Shown here: in pieces, positions 63,646 to 64,000 of the stretch | How the letters are laid out: every line of letters begins with the position of its first letter | How positions within the stretch are numbered: position 1 is the first letter of the stretch | Notes under the pieces: generated by a model | What the model was told of the DNA's origin: nothing | The model's input: the letters and a program-made list of their open reading frames with translations, nothing else | Database searches by the model: none | Assembly: GCF_001865245.1 (NCBI RefSeq) | Contig: NZ_MKXB01000194.1 | Span: forward strand, 62,001-126,000 | Direction: 5' to 3' | Source: Streptomyces sp. CC53 | GTDB lineage: Bacteria > Actinomycetota > Actinomycetes > Streptomycetales > Streptomycetaceae | DNA: 64,000 bases | Program-made: the position numbers and the translations under genes

Positions 63646-64000
63646 ATGAACCTCCGCATGACCGGTCTGGGCGCCGCCGTGGCCGTCGCCACGCTGCTGC
63701 CCTTCGTGGCGACCGCCGTACCTGCCGCCGGCCCCGAACGGGCGGCTCTCACCGCCGGTGGTGGGCTCGACCCCGGGATCCGCCCCACGGCGCCCCTGTC
63801 CGTCCCGCTGCCCACCCCCGGATCGGGCTCGCAGCCCGGGCCCGGTGCCGGCCGTGCCGAGGCGCCCGGGGGCCGCGCCGCGGACGGCTCCGGCACGGTG
63901 GCGGGGGCTTCCGGCGCCGTCTCCGCGCCGCCGTCCTCGGCCCCCCGGCCCGGTTCGTCGCCCGAGGCGCCGGTTCTGGCCGAAAGTGACGGTCGGCAAG
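63646..64000 (+). CDS. Secreted Pro/Gly-rich protein, truncated by window end
   Basis: The first 118 codons of a gene that continues past the right edge. An N-terminal signal peptide (MNLRMTGLGAAVAVATLLPF, cleavage probably after AVPAAG) is followed by a low-complexity Pro, Gly, Ser and Ala-rich segment with no recognised domain. GGAAG lies upstream of the ATG. It may be a wall-associated or sortase-type substrate, but the C-terminus is not visible. Confidence 0.6.
   Translation, partial: MNLRMTGLGAAVAVATLLPFVATAVPAAGPERAALTAGGGLDPGIRPTAPLSVPLPTPGSGSQPGPGAGRAEAPGGRAADGSGTVAGASGAVSAPPSSAPRPGSSPEAPVLAESDGRQ

Overview
The window is a high-GC actinobacterial chromosome segment, almost certainly from Streptomyces. 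Support comes from the SsgR/SsgA sporulation pair, the rpsF-ssb-rpsR-rplI-dnaB block, seven perfect copies of the actinobacterial parS palindrome GTTTCACGTGAAAC, DnaA-box clusters, a Rex operator in front of cydABCD, very strong G/C bias at third codon positions and a single TTA codon. From memory the gene order follows the origin-proximal arm of S. coelicolor (roughly SCO3903 to SCO3975), so oriC should lie a few tens of kb beyond the left edge. There are no insertion sequences, prophage or CRISPR arrays; this is core chromosome.

Layout. 0-8.2 kb: alanine-racemase-like protein and FemX (peptidoglycan), a small membrane protein, the ribosomal-protein/ssb operon, a MATE transporter, and dnaB behind a DnaA-box cluster. 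8.5-14.7 kb: a decayed reductase remnant, a DIP1984-family gene followed by a candidate tRNA-like RNA, LysE, GNAT, NUDIX, a cystathionine-lyase-type enzyme, and small membrane and cupin proteins. 14.9-16.2 kb: ssgR-ssgA. 16.3-24.9 kb: a YibE/F membrane protein, TPP riboswitch plus thiC, an unknown membrane protein, a phosphoesterase, a LacI regulator and hisC. 25.5-32.5 kb: a cyclophilin-fold protein divergent from the Rex-controlled cydA-cydB-cydCD operon. 32.7-40.9 kb: an M23 peptidase, a HAD phosphatase, an LLM oxidoreductase, KptA RNA phosphotransferase, a MerR regulator, and an EphD-like hydrolase/dehydrogenase fusion coupled to an M24 peptidase. 41.1-46.6 kb: two ABC ATPase/permease pairs, dihydrolipoyl dehydrogenase and tRNA-Ser(GCU). 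46.7-50.7 kb: HAD and serS, a long DnaA-box-rich intergenic region, and pheA. 50.7-57.0 kb: a copper-trafficking operon (YcnI, Sco, ECuC, CopC-CopD fusion, DtpA peroxidase). 57.2-64 kb: an RsbW-like kinase-fold protein, aminopeptidase P, a SpoIIE-type phosphatase with an altered metal motif, a degenerate Prim-Pol-like protein, and the start of a secreted protein.

Three themes link the genes. Replication and segregation signals (parS, DnaA boxes, dnaB, ssb) are scattered between ordinary genes; one parS overlaps a start codon and another forms part of a terminator. Respiration and redox genes (cyd operon under Rex, copper delivery to oxidases) occupy two operons. Development is represented by ssgRA with its TTA codon and by the copper operon, which is linked to morphogenesis in streptomycetes. 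The least explained feature is the DIP1984 gene with its adjacent tRNA-like RNA. Every function is inferred from sequence by eye; no database search was run.
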